From CAYUET01 sp964443875 (GTDB taxonomy: Bacteria; Auribacterota; JAFGBW01): a DNA stretch of 59,743 nt. Shown in pieces: positions 26,927-35,139 of the stretch. A program made the position numbers and the translations under genes. A model generated the notes under the pieces. That model was not told the origin of the DNA and made no database searches. It saw nothing but the letters and a program-made list of their open reading frames with translations. Location of the stretch: assembly GCA_964443875.1 (NCBI GenBank), contig CAYUET010000015.1:1-59743 (forward strand). The letters are read 5' to 3'. Within the stretch, counting starts at the first letter, position 1; each line of letters starts with the position of its first letter.

Positions 26927-26973
26927 ATATTTTCTAATTTCCGGATCAGGAAGTCCCGGAGTATAAATAATGA

Positions 26974-27001
26974 TTGAGAATTTTTTAAAAATCTCTATTG
27001 T
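26974..27001 (+). promoter_or_regulatory. Promoter of the PLD-like gene, predicting a leaderless mRNA
   Basis: TTGAGA (26974-26979), a 16-nt spacer and TATTGT (26996-27001), with the ATG at 27008 just 6 nt later. The six bases between are all T and there is no Shine-Dalgarno sequence. Confidence 0.5.
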
Positions 27002-27007
27002 TTTTTT

Positions 27008-27583
27008 ATGAACACGAGACGGTCTCTCTCTTTTATTTTCTGTGGTTTTATTTGCTGGTCGCTGAGCCTTCCGCTTTATCCTCAGCTGGATAATGAACCG
27101 GATGATGTGATCTCCCTTGTTGTCATTGAAAATGCGACCTATGCGAACCGCCTTTTGAAGCTGATCCGGCGGAGTCAGAGTTCATTGCGTCTTTGTCTTT
27201 CGGCCTGTGAATTTTCAGAGGACACGGATGCCCTTCAGGCAAGGCTTCTGGTGGAAGTTGTCAAACAGGCCAAAAGAGGACTGGATGTGGAGGTTATTCT
27301 GGATTCCGCCCCTGTTAATCAGGCGGCTTTGGAGTATCTCATGAGGAACGGCGTCAAGGTGTTCCGCATGCTCAGGGAAATCCCTCTGAAAGTCAATATG
27401 CTGATTTCGGATGACTATACCTGTGTGACAGGGTCAATCACATGGACAAAAGAATCTCTGGAGCGAAATGAAGAACTGGAATACTGGATTGAATCCTCAG
27501 AGGTGGCTTCCATGCTGACGACCCGTTTTGAAGACATCAGGAAAAAATGTGAACCAGGTCTTGCTCCAGTTACAGAATTTTAA
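27008..27583 (+). CDS. Exported phospholipase D-like protein with degenerate HKD motif
   Basis: A 191-residue single PLD-like domain behind a signal peptide (about 25 residues, FIFCGFICWSLSLPLYPQ). The fold elements are visible: an early beta-alpha unit with a run of Arg/Ser (LIRRSQSSLRLCLSACEF), AKRGLDVEVILDSAP, LMRNGVKVFRM and the end motif GSITWTKESLERNEELEYW, which matches the GSxN...NxE part of the family. The HxKxxxxD motif expected just before it reads VNMLISDD: both His and Lys are absent, so phosphodiesterase activity is unlikely. It could act as a binding or structural protein, or have diverged recently. It is the first gene after a divergent promoter region and converges on motB, 3 nt away. 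Confidence 0.75.
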   Translation: MNTRRSLSFIFCGFICWSLSLPLYPQLDNEPDDVISLVVIENATYANRLLKLIRRSQSSLRLCLSACEFSEDTDALQARLLVEVVKQAKRGLDVEVILDSAPVNQAALEYLMRNGVKVFRMLREIPLKVNMLISDDYTCVTGSITWTKESLERNEELEYWIESSEVASMLTTRFEDIRKKCEPGLAPVTEF

Positions 27584-27586
27584 GCT

Positions 27587-28453
27587 TCATTGTTCAATTT
27601 TCAGTACTTTAACTTCTGTTGTTTCTCTTTTTATTTTTTTCGGGTCCAGAATGTTCAGGCTTATTCTCCTGTTTCTGGGATCTTTCGGATTTTCTATAAT
27701 GAGGGGTCGGGTGGAAGCATAACCGGCCACAAGAGAAAGACGGTCCGTGTTGAAGCCGAGATTTTCAAACATACGCCGTACTTCAGAGGCTCTTCCTGTA
27801 GAGAGTTCCCAGTTGGTTTTTTTGTCATTGGCGTAATAAATGGCATCCGAATGCCCTTCAATGGAAATTTTGTTGTCAAGACGGCTTAAGATGTCATCGT
27901 AGAATTTTTCAATGATTTTTTTCATGATAGGGGTGAGTGTGACCTGACCGATCTCGAAAAGAGGCTCATCTTCCAGAGACATAAAATCCACGCGCACCCC
28001 TTCTTCTGTTTCCATGACATTGACATTTTTTTTGTAGATGGCCATGCGTGTTTTGATCTGTTTTTTTAAGGTTTTATAGGGAGACGCCGGATTGTTGGTG
28101 GGTGTCGCAGTGGGAAGCACGAGGGTGTTTTTATCATCCGTCTGTCCCTGACCCTCAACCTGGGGAAGGTAGGCAACCTTGGGTTTGGGAAGGGCGGGCG
28201 TATCGGCCATTTTATTCAGCTCCTGGGATAAAAGTCCGGTTCCTTCTGAAGAGAATACCGTGAAATCATTAAAATACTGGGCAAGCTGGATTTTTTTTTC
28301 AGGTACGGTCATGCTTAAAAGCCACATCAGGAGAAAAAAGGCCATGAGGGCGGTCATGAAGTCTGCGAAAGCCACTTTCCAGGAGCCTCCGTGATGCCCT
28401 CCCACAACTTTTTTAACTCTTTTGATAATGATGTTTTTATTCTGTTCCGCCAT
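27587..28453 (-). CDS. motB: MotB-like stator protein (OmpA domain)
   Basis: Proton-channel and peptidoglycan-anchor half of the flagellar-type stator, 288 residues. After a basic N-terminus the single membrane helix begins at SWKVAFADFMTALMAFFLLMWLL, with Asp31 at the position of the proton-carrying aspartate of MotB. A plug/linker region of about 100 residues precedes the C-terminal OmpA-like peptidoglycan-binding domain (ISIEGHSDAIYY, NWELSTGRASEVRRMF, GYASTRPLI, NRRISLNIL). Its start codon overlaps the motA stop (TAATG), so the two are translated in a coupled way. No other flagellar or chemotaxis gene is present in the window. Confidence 0.95.
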   Translation of the reverse strand: MAEQNKNIIIKRVKKVVGGHHGGSWKVAFADFMTALMAFFLLMWLLSMTVPEKKIQLAQYFNDFTVFSSEGTGLLSQELNKMADTPALPKPKVAYLPQVEGQGQTDDKNTLVLPTATPTNNPASPYKTLKKQIKTRMAIYKKNVNVMETEEGVRVDFMSLEDEPLFEIGQVTLTPIMKKIIEKFYDDILSRLDNKISIEGHSDAIYYANDKKTNWELSTGRASEVRRMFENLGFNTDRLSLVAGYASTRPLIIENPKDPRNRRISLNILDPKKIKRETTEVKVLKIEQ

Positions 28454-29307
28454 TATTTCCCGCCTTTTAAAGCTTTTTCCAGCTCATTAAAAGCGGGTTT
28501 TGCTTCAGAGGGGATCATTCTTCTGCCGAATTCGACTGCCATTTGCGGAGAGCCGCCTCCGACAAAGGAAACCATGGAGACTTTGATAATATGGAAAAAA
28601 ATCATGTCCTCAGCTGCTTTGGATTTCAGATGGGCGGATAAAGGGGCAAAAAATCCATAACACATCAGCACTCCAAGGAAGGTTCCGCACAAGGCAGCAC
28701 CGACGCTGTGACCAAGGACTGCGGGAGGGGCGTCAATTTTCCCCATGGTAATCACGACTCCAAGCACGGCAGCCACAATTCCAAGACCTGGAAGACCGTC
28801 CGCAACAGCGTTGATCAGATGGGCGGGTTCCTCGCTTTCAATATGAAGGGTCTCGATCTCTTTTTCCATGAGATCATCCAGCTCGTGAGGGGGGATGGCG
28901 ACCGTAATAAGCACTTTGAGGTTGTCGCATATAAAGTCAATGACCTTACGGTCATGGATATGAGAGGCATATTTTTTGAAAAGATCGCTTTCATTGGTGT
29001 TTTCAAGATCCGCTTCAATGGATAAAAGTCCGTCACGTCTCATTTTACCGAAAATCTGATAGATCAGAATCAGCAGATTGATGTAACTGGATTTGCCTGG
29101 GGGTTTGTGTTTTATGGCATCTAAAATGGTGTGCACACATTTGAAAAGAGCAGCAGGGGAAGCGGAAATAAGAAAGGCTCCTCCTGCGGCACCCCCGATG
29201 ATTACAACTTCAGCAGGCTGCCATAGAACGGACAGATGGCCGTGTTCCATCATATATCCGCCGAAAACGCCTGTCAGAACAACAATGGCCCCGATAATGA
29301 TAAACAT
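28453..29307 (-). CDS. motA: MotA-like stator protein
   Basis: Ion-conducting stator subunit of 284 residues. Four membrane helices are visible: residues about 2-20 and 30-52 (VVIIGGAAGGAFLISASP), and the late pair (LPGLGIVAAVLGVVITMG and GAALCGTFLGVLMCYGFFAPLS) that line the channel and carry the conserved Pro and Gly residues of MotA. The cytoplasmic loop has the charged segment RDGLLSIEADLENTNESD that contacts the rotor in flagellar motors. The ATG at 29307 follows an AAGGAG; an upstream start at 29364 would overlap the promoter region of the divergent gene. With motB it forms a complete stator operon. Confidence 0.95.
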   Translation of the reverse strand: MFIIIGAIVVLTGVFGGYMMEHGHLSVLWQPAEVVIIGGAAGGAFLISASPAALFKCVHTILDAIKHKPPGKSSYINLLILIYQIFGKMRRDGLLSIEADLENTNESDLFKKYASHIHDRKVIDFICDNLKVLITVAIPPHELDDLMEKEIETLHIESEEPAHLINAVADGLPGLGIVAAVLGVVITMGKIDAPPAVLGHSVGAALCGTFLGVLMCYGFFAPLSAHLKSKAAEDMIFFHIIKVSMVSFVGGGSPQMAVEFGRRMIPSEAKPAFNELEKALKGGK

Positions 29308-29472
29308 GCCGGAATCGCTCCTTTTTAGGATTTCTATTGTAGATAACCGAGTAAATAAATGCAAATATTATTCCATGATCAGATGTTGAAAAAAAAGACA
29401 GGCAGGAGAAAAGGATTTGCCCGCAGGGCCGGGCTATGCTACAATACTGCAAATAAACGAAAAGGATACTGT

Positions 29473-30981
29473 ATGCGAACTTTGGAAGCAGATAAAAAAA
29501 AGAAAATCAAGGTTCTGTATATTCTTAATGATCTGGATCAGTTTTCAGATCAGGGTAGCCTTTCTCCCTCGGCCCTGGAACTCCCCCTTGAGCTTATGAA
29601 GGCCGGAGTGGAGGTTAAGGTTTTTCACCCTTTTTTTTCTGAAATACGTCATTCCGGACTTTCCTATAAAGAACTGGACATGAATTTTCAGATTGTTCTG
29701 GGGGAACGGTCCTACTCCGGGAATTTTGTCAAAACGATTCTTCCCTCAGGCCTTGAATGCCTTCTTGTGAAAAATGAGGGGCTTTGCGCCCATCGTCATG
29801 GAATGCTCGACAAACCAGAGGAGGATCCCGTTCATCTGGAGCGCATGTCTTTTTTTGCCCATTCTGTTTTTGCCTTTATGCGATTAAGCGGCTGGGTCCC
29901 GGATATCCTTCATTGCCATGGCTGGGAAACCGGTCTTGTTCCGGCGATACAGAAAAAAATTTTTCAGGAAGACCCTTTATTCCGTCAGATCGCTTCTCTT
30001 TTTACCGTTCATCATTTTTTCAATCAGGGGAATTTTGACGTCAGCCATTTTTCGCGGACAGGGCTTCCCTGGGGCTGTTTCAATCTTCATGAACTGGAAT
30101 TCTGGGGAAAATTCAGTTTCATCAAAGGCGGCATTGTGTATGCCGACGGTGTGGCCGTTATCGGTGAGCCCAGGATTGATGCCTATCTTCAGCCTAAAGC
30201 CTCCTTCGGACTTAACGGGGCCTTGTTGAAAAGGAAGGACAGTTTCTGGGCTCTGCACGGGGGCATGGATAACGAATCCTGGGATCCCCAGCACGACAAC
30301 GCTTTGAAAATTACGTATTCCTTTGAAAAAAGGGAGGGAAAAGCCCGCAATAAAACCCGGTTTATGAAGGAACAGGGGTTAACATTTGACCCCGCTTACC
30401 CCCTGGTCGCCGTTGTGGGGGATTTGAACGCCTATAATCGTCAGGGGGATAATCTGGAACGAATTCTCGAAATCTTGTGCCAGCTCGATGCCGGCTATGC
30501 GGTCATCGGAAAAAAAAACCATCTTTTGATCGATAAATTCAAGTCAGAGAAACAGAAACAGTTTCTCGACAGTCATTTTCAGGGTAAATGGATGTGCATA
30601 GAAGATGAAGGGGAGGAAGCCTTAAGAACAATTCTGGGTTGTGCGGATCTTCTTCTCATGCCCACACCTCATCGTGTATTTCCGTTTCTTCCCCTTTACG
30701 CTGTTAAATATGGAGTAGTGCCGGTGGTCTCCAAGCTTTTCGGCGGAACTGACACTCTTGAAAATTTCAATCGTAAAACAGGGGAAGGTACCGCTTTTTT
30801 TTATGAAGACTCCACCCTGATTTCCATGATCGGAAGACTTATTTCTGCAATCAACGCCCTGCTTTATGAGGGTCGTCAGGAAAATCTGATGAAAAACATG
30901 TCCAAGCCCCTGATCACCTGGGAAAATGGACTTGCAAAATTAATGAAAGTTTATAAAAATATTGCAATTAAACCGCATTAA
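29473..30981 (+). CDS. Divergent GT5 glycogen/starch synthase-like protein
   Basis: A 502-residue GT-B protein whose closest recognisable family is glycogen synthase GlgA. Landmarks align in order: N-terminal Rossmann start KVLYILNDLDQFSDQGSL, PDILHCHGWETGLVP, LFTVHHFFNQGNF, LEFWGKFSFIKGGIVYADGV, ALHGGMDNESWDP, GDLNAYNRQG and YAVKYGVVPVVSKLFGGTDT. Several catalytic positions differ: the KxGGL loop that binds ADP-glucose lacks its Lys, HDW has become HGW, and the conserved EPCGL motif has become TPHRVFPF. It is therefore likely to use another donor or acceptor, or be inactive. The ATG at 29473 has AAAGGA 6 nt upstream. No glgB, glgC or phosphorylase is adjacent. Confidence 0.75.
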   Translation: MRTLEADKKKKIKVLYILNDLDQFSDQGSLSPSALELPLELMKAGVEVKVFHPFFSEIRHSGLSYKELDMNFQIVLGERSYSGNFVKTILPSGLECLLVKNEGLCAHRHGMLDKPEEDPVHLERMSFFAHSVFAFMRLSGWVPDILHCHGWETGLVPAIQKKIFQEDPLFRQIASLFTVHHFFNQGNFDVSHFSRTGLPWGCFNLHELEFWGKFSFIKGGIVYADGVAVIGEPRIDAYLQPKASFGLNGALLKRKDSFWALHGGMDNESWDPQHDNALKITYSFEKREGKARNKTRFMKEQGLTFDPAYPLVAVVGDLNAYNRQGDNLERILEILCQLDAGYAVIGKKNHLLIDKFKSEKQKQFLDSHFQGKWMCIEDEGEEALRTILGCADLLLMPTPHRVFPFLPLYAVKYGVVPVVSKLFGGTDTLENFNRKTGEGTAFFYEDSTLISMIGRLISAINALLYEGRQENLMKNMSKPLITWENGLAKLMKVYKNIAIKPH

Positions 30982-31013
30982 AAATTCTGATTTTTTAATC
31001 TAAGGAGGCAGTG

Positions 31014-31370
31014 ATGAAAAAGTGGTTCTTCATGTTGATTCTTCCAACCTTTTTATATACCGGTTGTACGGATACTCAGCAGGGTGCAGGCGGCGGAGCT
31101 CTTTTGGGTGCAGCCGCAGGAGCGATTATCGGAAACCAGCACAGCAGCAGCCACAGGGATAAAGGTGTTCTGATCGGCGCGGCTGTGGGTGCACTTGCCG
31201 GAACAGCCATCGGGCAGGCCAGTGATATGAAAAAATCACAAAGCGGAAGCTCTGCCCCGGAACAGGTGATTGCCATATGTCCTTCCTGTGATTCCAGGGT
31301 GGATGTGTCGGATTTTCCAGCCGGATCAACCGTACAGTGCCCTAACTGCAAGAGTCAATTTAAGTTCTAG
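31014..31370 (+). CDS. Glycine-zipper lipoprotein with a C-terminal zinc ribbon
   Basis: A 118-residue envelope lipoprotein. The signal sequence ends in a lipobox, LYTGC. It is followed by two glycine-zipper hairpins (GGGALLGAAAGAIIGN and GVLIGAAVGALAGTAIGQ), as in Rcp/SlyB/OmpA-associated proteins, which insert into or bend the membrane. Unusually, the C-terminus is a small zinc ribbon (CPSCDSR...CPNCKSQF), a fold normally seen in cytoplasmic proteins. AAGGAGG lies 5 nt upstream of the ATG at 31014; the GTG at 31011 is too close to it. A small membrane-protein gene follows after 9 nt. Confidence 0.8.
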   Translation: MKKWFFMLILPTFLYTGCTDTQQGAGGGALLGAAAGAIIGNQHSSSHRDKGVLIGAAVGALAGTAIGQASDMKKSQSGSSAPEQVIAICPSCDSRVDVSDFPAGSTVQCPNCKSQFKF

Positions 31371-31379
31371 ATATCCTCT

Positions 31380-31556
31380 ATGACTTTATTGATCATTTTA
31401 ATGGTTGTGGCAGCAGGAATTTTTTTAGGGTACTGGATCTGGAAAAAAGTTGAAGATGCCATCATTGAGGCGGAAATCAACCGCATAAAGATTCCGGATG
31501 ATACGCCTTCGGCAGAAAAACCGGAAGAAAAGAAAGATCAGCGGAAAACCGTCTGA
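31380..31556 (+). CDS. 58-residue single-span membrane protein
   Basis: Starts 9 nt after the lipoprotein stop. The product has one N-terminal membrane helix (MTLLIILMVVAAGIFLGYWIW, residues 1-21) and a charged, Lys/Glu/Pro-rich cytoplasmic or periplasmic tail (EDAIIEAEINRIKIPDD...EEKKDQRK). No Shine-Dalgarno sequence precedes it, so coupling to the lipoprotein is likely. The 3' end overlaps the convergent rodA gene by 19 nt. Small single-span proteins with such tails often regulate or stabilise membrane complexes; a link with the lipoprotein is plausible but unproven. Confidence 0.55.
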   Translation: MTLLIILMVVAAGIFLGYWIWKKVEDAIIEAEINRIKIPDDTPSAEKPEEKKDQRKTV

Positions 31557-32686
31557 TGCCGGTTGGCGTAGAAGTTTAAAAGAAAGCCTGTAGAAACAAT
31601 CGTCGTGAGAAGCGACGATCCCCCGTAACTGATTAGAGGCAGAGGAACCCCTGTGATCGGCATGAGTCCTATGGTCATTCCCATATTGGTCACAATATGA
31701 AAAAGAAGCATGACGATAATGCCTGTGGCGGCAAGTTTGCAGAAAAAATCTTCGCATACATTGGCAATCAGGATGCTGAAGTGCAGGCATAAAAAATAGA
31801 GACCGACCAGAACGGCCCCTCCGACAAAACCCCATTCCTCCCCGAGAACGGAAAAGATGAAATCCGTATGTCTTTCAGGCAGAAACTGAAGGTGGGTCTG
31901 GGTTCCCTGCATGTATCCCTTCCCGAACATTCCTCCTGAACCTATGGCGATCTGGGACTGGATCAGGTTGTAGCTCATTCCCCGGGGATCAATATTGGGG
32001 TCAATGAAGACCAGCAGTCTGTTTTGCTGATAGGTTTTAAGGAAAAAAAGCATTTTTCGGACTTCTTCAATGGAGATATACCCGCTTTTGGCAAGAAAGA
32101 CGATCAGCAGTGGAATGAGGGCAAAGGGAAGCAGGATCAGAAAATAACGTTTACGGATGCCGGCCATGAAAAGCATGGCGGTCAGAATGGGAATAAGGGT
32201 CATGGAAGTCCCGAGATCAGGCTGTTTGACAATAAGAACCAGGGGAACAAAAACAATCATGCAGGAAATAAAGATAAAGCGCAGCTTCAGCTTGTGCTCC
32301 ATGTTCCAGCTCATATAGCGTGCCAGAGTCAGAATAATGGCCAGTTTTGCAAATTCCGAAGGCTGAAGAATAATGGGCCCCAGCATGATCCAGCGCTGAG
32401 CTCCATGGCTGGAACGGCCGACAAACATGACAAGGAGTAAAAGGCCGAAAGAGATAAAATAAAAAAGCCAGCTCATGCCGGTAATGGTTTTGAGGTTCAT
32501 TCTGAAAATGACAAAGGCTATACCGCAGGTCACAAGAATAAAGGTGAATTGTTTGAAGGCAAAGTTGCGGATTCCCTCTCCGCTGATAATCTGAGAAGCA
32601 CTGAAAATGATGATACAGCCGAAAAGCGCCGTACAGAGAATGGAAAGAAGAAGCCCCGTATGTATTTCTTTATCAAACACCTTCAT
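31538..32686 (-). CDS. rodA: Rod-shape SEDS peptidoglycan glycosyltransferase RodA
   Basis: SEDS-family peptidoglycan polymerase of 382 residues, acting with PBP2 in cell elongation. About ten membrane helices; typical family segments are GAQRWIMLGPIILQPSEFAKLA (with the conserved WI.LGP...QPSE), VLIVKQPDLGTSM, and the C-terminal MGMTIGLMPITGVPLPLISYGGSS. The start is fixed by the ribosome site: AGGAG lies immediately before an ATG at 32692 but 6 nt before the ATG at 32686, which gives MKVFDKEIH. The gene overlaps mrdA by 14 nt and ends within the convergent small membrane-protein gene. Operon: mreC-mreD-mrdA-rodA. Confidence 0.96.
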   Translation of the reverse strand: MKVFDKEIHTGLLLSILCTALFGCIIIFSASQIISGEGIRNFAFKQFTFILVTCGIAFVIFRMNLKTITGMSWLFYFISFGLLLLVMFVGRSSHGAQRWIMLGPIILQPSEFAKLAIILTLARYMSWNMEHKLKLRFIFISCMIVFVPLVLIVKQPDLGTSMTLIPILTAMLFMAGIRKRYFLILLPFALIPLLIVFLAKSGYISIEEVRKMLFFLKTYQQNRLLVFIDPNIDPRGMSYNLIQSQIAIGSGGMFGKGYMQGTQTHLQFLPERHTDFIFSVLGEEWGFVGGAVLVGLYFLCLHFSILIANVCEDFFCKLAATGIIVMLLFHIVTNMGMTIGLMPITGVPLPLISYGGSSLLTTIVSTGFLLNFYANRHQTVFR

Positions 32687-34670
32687 TTTCATCTCCTGAA
32701 AATATTTTTTTAATTTTGGACCAAAGAGGAAGTTTGGGTTCTTTCTGAGTTTCCCTGAAGGTGTCTGCAGGTGAAGGGGCCATGGATTCGAGATTATCGT
32801 CGACCGACTGGGTGAAATCCCCCGTGCTGTCAATATCCTCCGGAACAGCTTCCTCTTTTTTGGAGGCATCTGCAGCAACAGGAAGATTAAAGTAAGCTGA
32901 AAGGATTTTTTTTGCAATGGGAGCTGCCGCATCTCCTCCGGAAGCGCCTCCCTCTACCATGATGCTCATGGCAATTTTCGGATTTTCAAAAGGGGCGAAG
33001 CAGATAAACCATGCATTCTGGGTGGCCCCTTTGCGGGTTTTGACCTGGGCGGTTCCTGTCTTGCCTGCGGCACGGATGCTGTTTACACGGGCTTTTCTTC
33101 CGGTTCCCACAGGGGAGTGAATGACGTTGTACATGCCTATCCGGACTTTATCCAGGTTGGTCTGATTCACATTGATTTTCTTGGGGGTGCAGGCAGGCTG
33201 GGAAAGGATGACTTCTCCCTGGGTGTTGAGAACTTTGGTCAGGATATTCGGGGTGGGAACGAATCCCCCGGAAGCGATTCCTGCAACAACGCAGGCCATC
33301 TGAATGGGGGTCACGAGCACATAGCCCTGCCCGATGGAATAGTTGATGGAATCCCCCAGATGCCATTTCTGCTGGTCTCTGGTTTTGAAGCGTTTTTTCT
33401 TCCATTCAACACTGGGAAGAATCCCCTGCTTTTCCCCATTGAGCGGAATCCCGGTTTTTTGTCCCAGACCAAACTGAGTTCCCATTTTAAAAATAGGCTC
33501 CCAGCCCATTTCTTTACCCAGGGTATAATAAAAGACATTGCAGGACTGTTCCAGAGAACGTGTGACATTGGTTTCCCCGTGTCCCCATTTTCTCCAGCAT
33601 TTAAAGGTGTAATCTCCGAGTTTGAAAGCGCCGCTGCAGAAAACGGAAGTCTGGTCATTAATGTGTTTGTATTCCAGGGCAGCAAGAGCGACCAGAGGCT
33701 TGAAAATAGAGCCCGGGGCCAGCTCGGAGCTGATGGAACGGTTAAGCAGAGGAAAAGTTTCGGCCAGAAAATAGTCCTGTATTTTTTCCGAGTTGCCGGT
33801 CGCGAACATATTGGGATCGAAACCCGGCTGACTGATCATGGCCAGAATATTTCCCGTATCCACTTCCATGACAACGGCGGCGCCGTTGCGTCCCTCATAG
33901 GCATTTTCAATGATTTTCTGTATTTTCATATCCAGGGTCAGATAAACGTCAAAACCCTGGACCGGTTTCTTTTCACCGAAGACCTTGTCCAGATGCCCGA
34001 AGCTGTTGATCTGAATCTGTCTTGCCCCGGGGATTCCGCGGAGATAATATTCAAAGGAGGATTCCGCTCCTGTTTTTCCGATTTCATCCCGGGAAGTGTA
34101 GCCGTGTTCCTTAAGCTTGTGAAATTCAGTGTTACTGATCCGTCCCGTATAGCCTAAAAGATGGCAGGCGCTTTTTTCAAAAACATAGTGCCGGACCGGC
34201 AGAATCCGCAGATCAATTCCGGGGAGGGTATAAAATTTTTCCGTGATCTTGATGACTTCCTCCATGGTGAGGTCGGTCTTAAGGATAGAGGGTTCATAGG
34301 GAAGATGAGAGATTTTGTCGACCACTTTTTTTAATACTTTTTCATAGGGCATCTCGAGGGTTTTTGAAACCAGGGCAGAAACTTTTTCAGGGGTTGAAAC
34401 TTCCTTGATATCTTCAAGAGTGGAAATAAGGTCAAAACGGGGGCGGTTATCCACAAGCACACGGCCGGAGCGGTCATAGATTGTGCCCCTGGGGGCGGGA
34501 ATGACCATGCTTCTGAAACGGTTTTTAGAGGCCAGTACCTTATAATAGTCCCATTGTTCGATCTGGAGAAACCACAGCTGGCGCAGGATGATGCCAAAGG
34601 CGGCAAAAATGGCCAGATAGAGAAAGAAAAGACGCTGGGTAAACTGACGGTGATCACTCTTGTAGTTCAT
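32673..34670 (-). CDS. mrdA: Penicillin-binding protein 2 (elongation transpeptidase)
   Basis: Class B penicillin-binding protein of 665 residues. One N-terminal membrane helix (about 15-35) is followed by the pedestal domain (SMVIPAPRGTIYDRSGRVLVDN) and the transpeptidase domain. Active-site motifs are intact: SxxK in LAPGSIFKP, SxN in EQSCNVFYY and KTG in AAGKTGTAQV. It cross-links peptidoglycan during side-wall growth and is the partner of RodA, whose gene follows with overlap. A Pro/Glu/Asp-rich C-terminal tail of about 60 residues (after AKKILSAYF) extends beyond the usual end. The start overlaps mreD by 17 nt. Confidence 0.97.
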   Translation of the reverse strand: MNYKSDHRQFTQRLFFLYLAIFAAFGIILRQLWFLQIEQWDYYKVLASKNRFRSMVIPAPRGTIYDRSGRVLVDNRPRFDLISTLEDIKEVSTPEKVSALVSKTLEMPYEKVLKKVVDKISHLPYEPSILKTDLTMEEVIKITEKFYTLPGIDLRILPVRHYVFEKSACHLLGYTGRISNTEFHKLKEHGYTSRDEIGKTGAESSFEYYLRGIPGARQIQINSFGHLDKVFGEKKPVQGFDVYLTLDMKIQKIIENAYEGRNGAAVVMEVDTGNILAMISQPGFDPNMFATGNSEKIQDYFLAETFPLLNRSISSELAPGSIFKPLVALAALEYKHINDQTSVFCSGAFKLGDYTFKCWRKWGHGETNVTRSLEQSCNVFYYTLGKEMGWEPIFKMGTQFGLGQKTGIPLNGEKQGILPSVEWKKKRFKTRDQQKWHLGDSINYSIGQGYVLVTPIQMACVVAGIASGGFVPTPNILTKVLNTQGEVILSQPACTPKKINVNQTNLDKVRIGMYNVIHSPVGTGRKARVNSIRAAGKTGTAQVKTRKGATQNAWFICFAPFENPKIAMSIMVEGGASGGDAAAPIAKKILSAYFNLPVAADASKKEEAVPEDIDSTGDFTQSVDDNLESMAPSPADTFRETQKEPKLPLWSKIKKIFSGDENEGV

Positions 34671-35139
34671 AGCTCAGTTTGTCCAGGAAGAGGTAAATGG
34701 GAATGGAAAAAAGGGTGTTGACTGCCGCAATGGAGAGAATATTGAGCTTATAGAGCGACCAGATTTCAACGATCCAGTCAAAGCCTTTAAAAAAGAAGAT
34801 GGAGACAAGGGAAGAGGCGATGGACATGATGAAAAGGATGAAAAGTTTTGTGGCAATATGCTGGGTAAAAATGATCTTCCGGAACGAGGCGGCAAAAAAA
34901 CCGGAAAGAGCATATAAAAAAACAAAATATCCGAAAGGGCCCGTAGTGCAGATATCATTCAAAAGACCGCACCAGATGCCCGACAGGGTACCGCTGTACC
35001 AGCCGTATTTGATGCTCATGAAAATGGTGACGGCAAAAAAGATTTCGTAATGGGCATCCAGAAGGGTGAGATTAGGAAGAACCGCGATCTGAAGAATTAC
35101 GCTCACAAAAAGAACAAGAATGAACTGATAGGGTTTCAT
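34654..35139 (-). CDS. mreD: Rod-shape-determining membrane protein MreD
   Basis: A 161-residue protein of about five to six membrane helices, the usual MreD size, with the family-type segments FVSVILQIAVLPNLTL and WCGLLNDICTTGPFGYFVFLYALSGFFA (conserved GLLxD...PFG). It is part of the elongasome linking MreC and MreB filaments to PBP2/RodA. Its ATG overlaps the mreC stop (ATGA). Sequence alone would be a weak call, but the operon position makes it secure. Confidence 0.92.
   Translation of the reverse strand: MKPYQFILVLFVSVILQIAVLPNLTLLDAHYEIFFAVTIFMSIKYGWYSGTLSGIWCGLLNDICTTGPFGYFVFLYALSGFFAASFRKIIFTQHIATKLFILFIMSIASSLVSIFFFKGFDWIVEIWSLYKLNILSIAAVNTLFSIPIYLFLDKLSYELQE

Noticed and set aside
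32687..32932. Long N-terminal extension of RodA
   Set aside because: It lies wholly inside mrdA in another frame; the ribosome site and the membrane topology fit the start at 32686.
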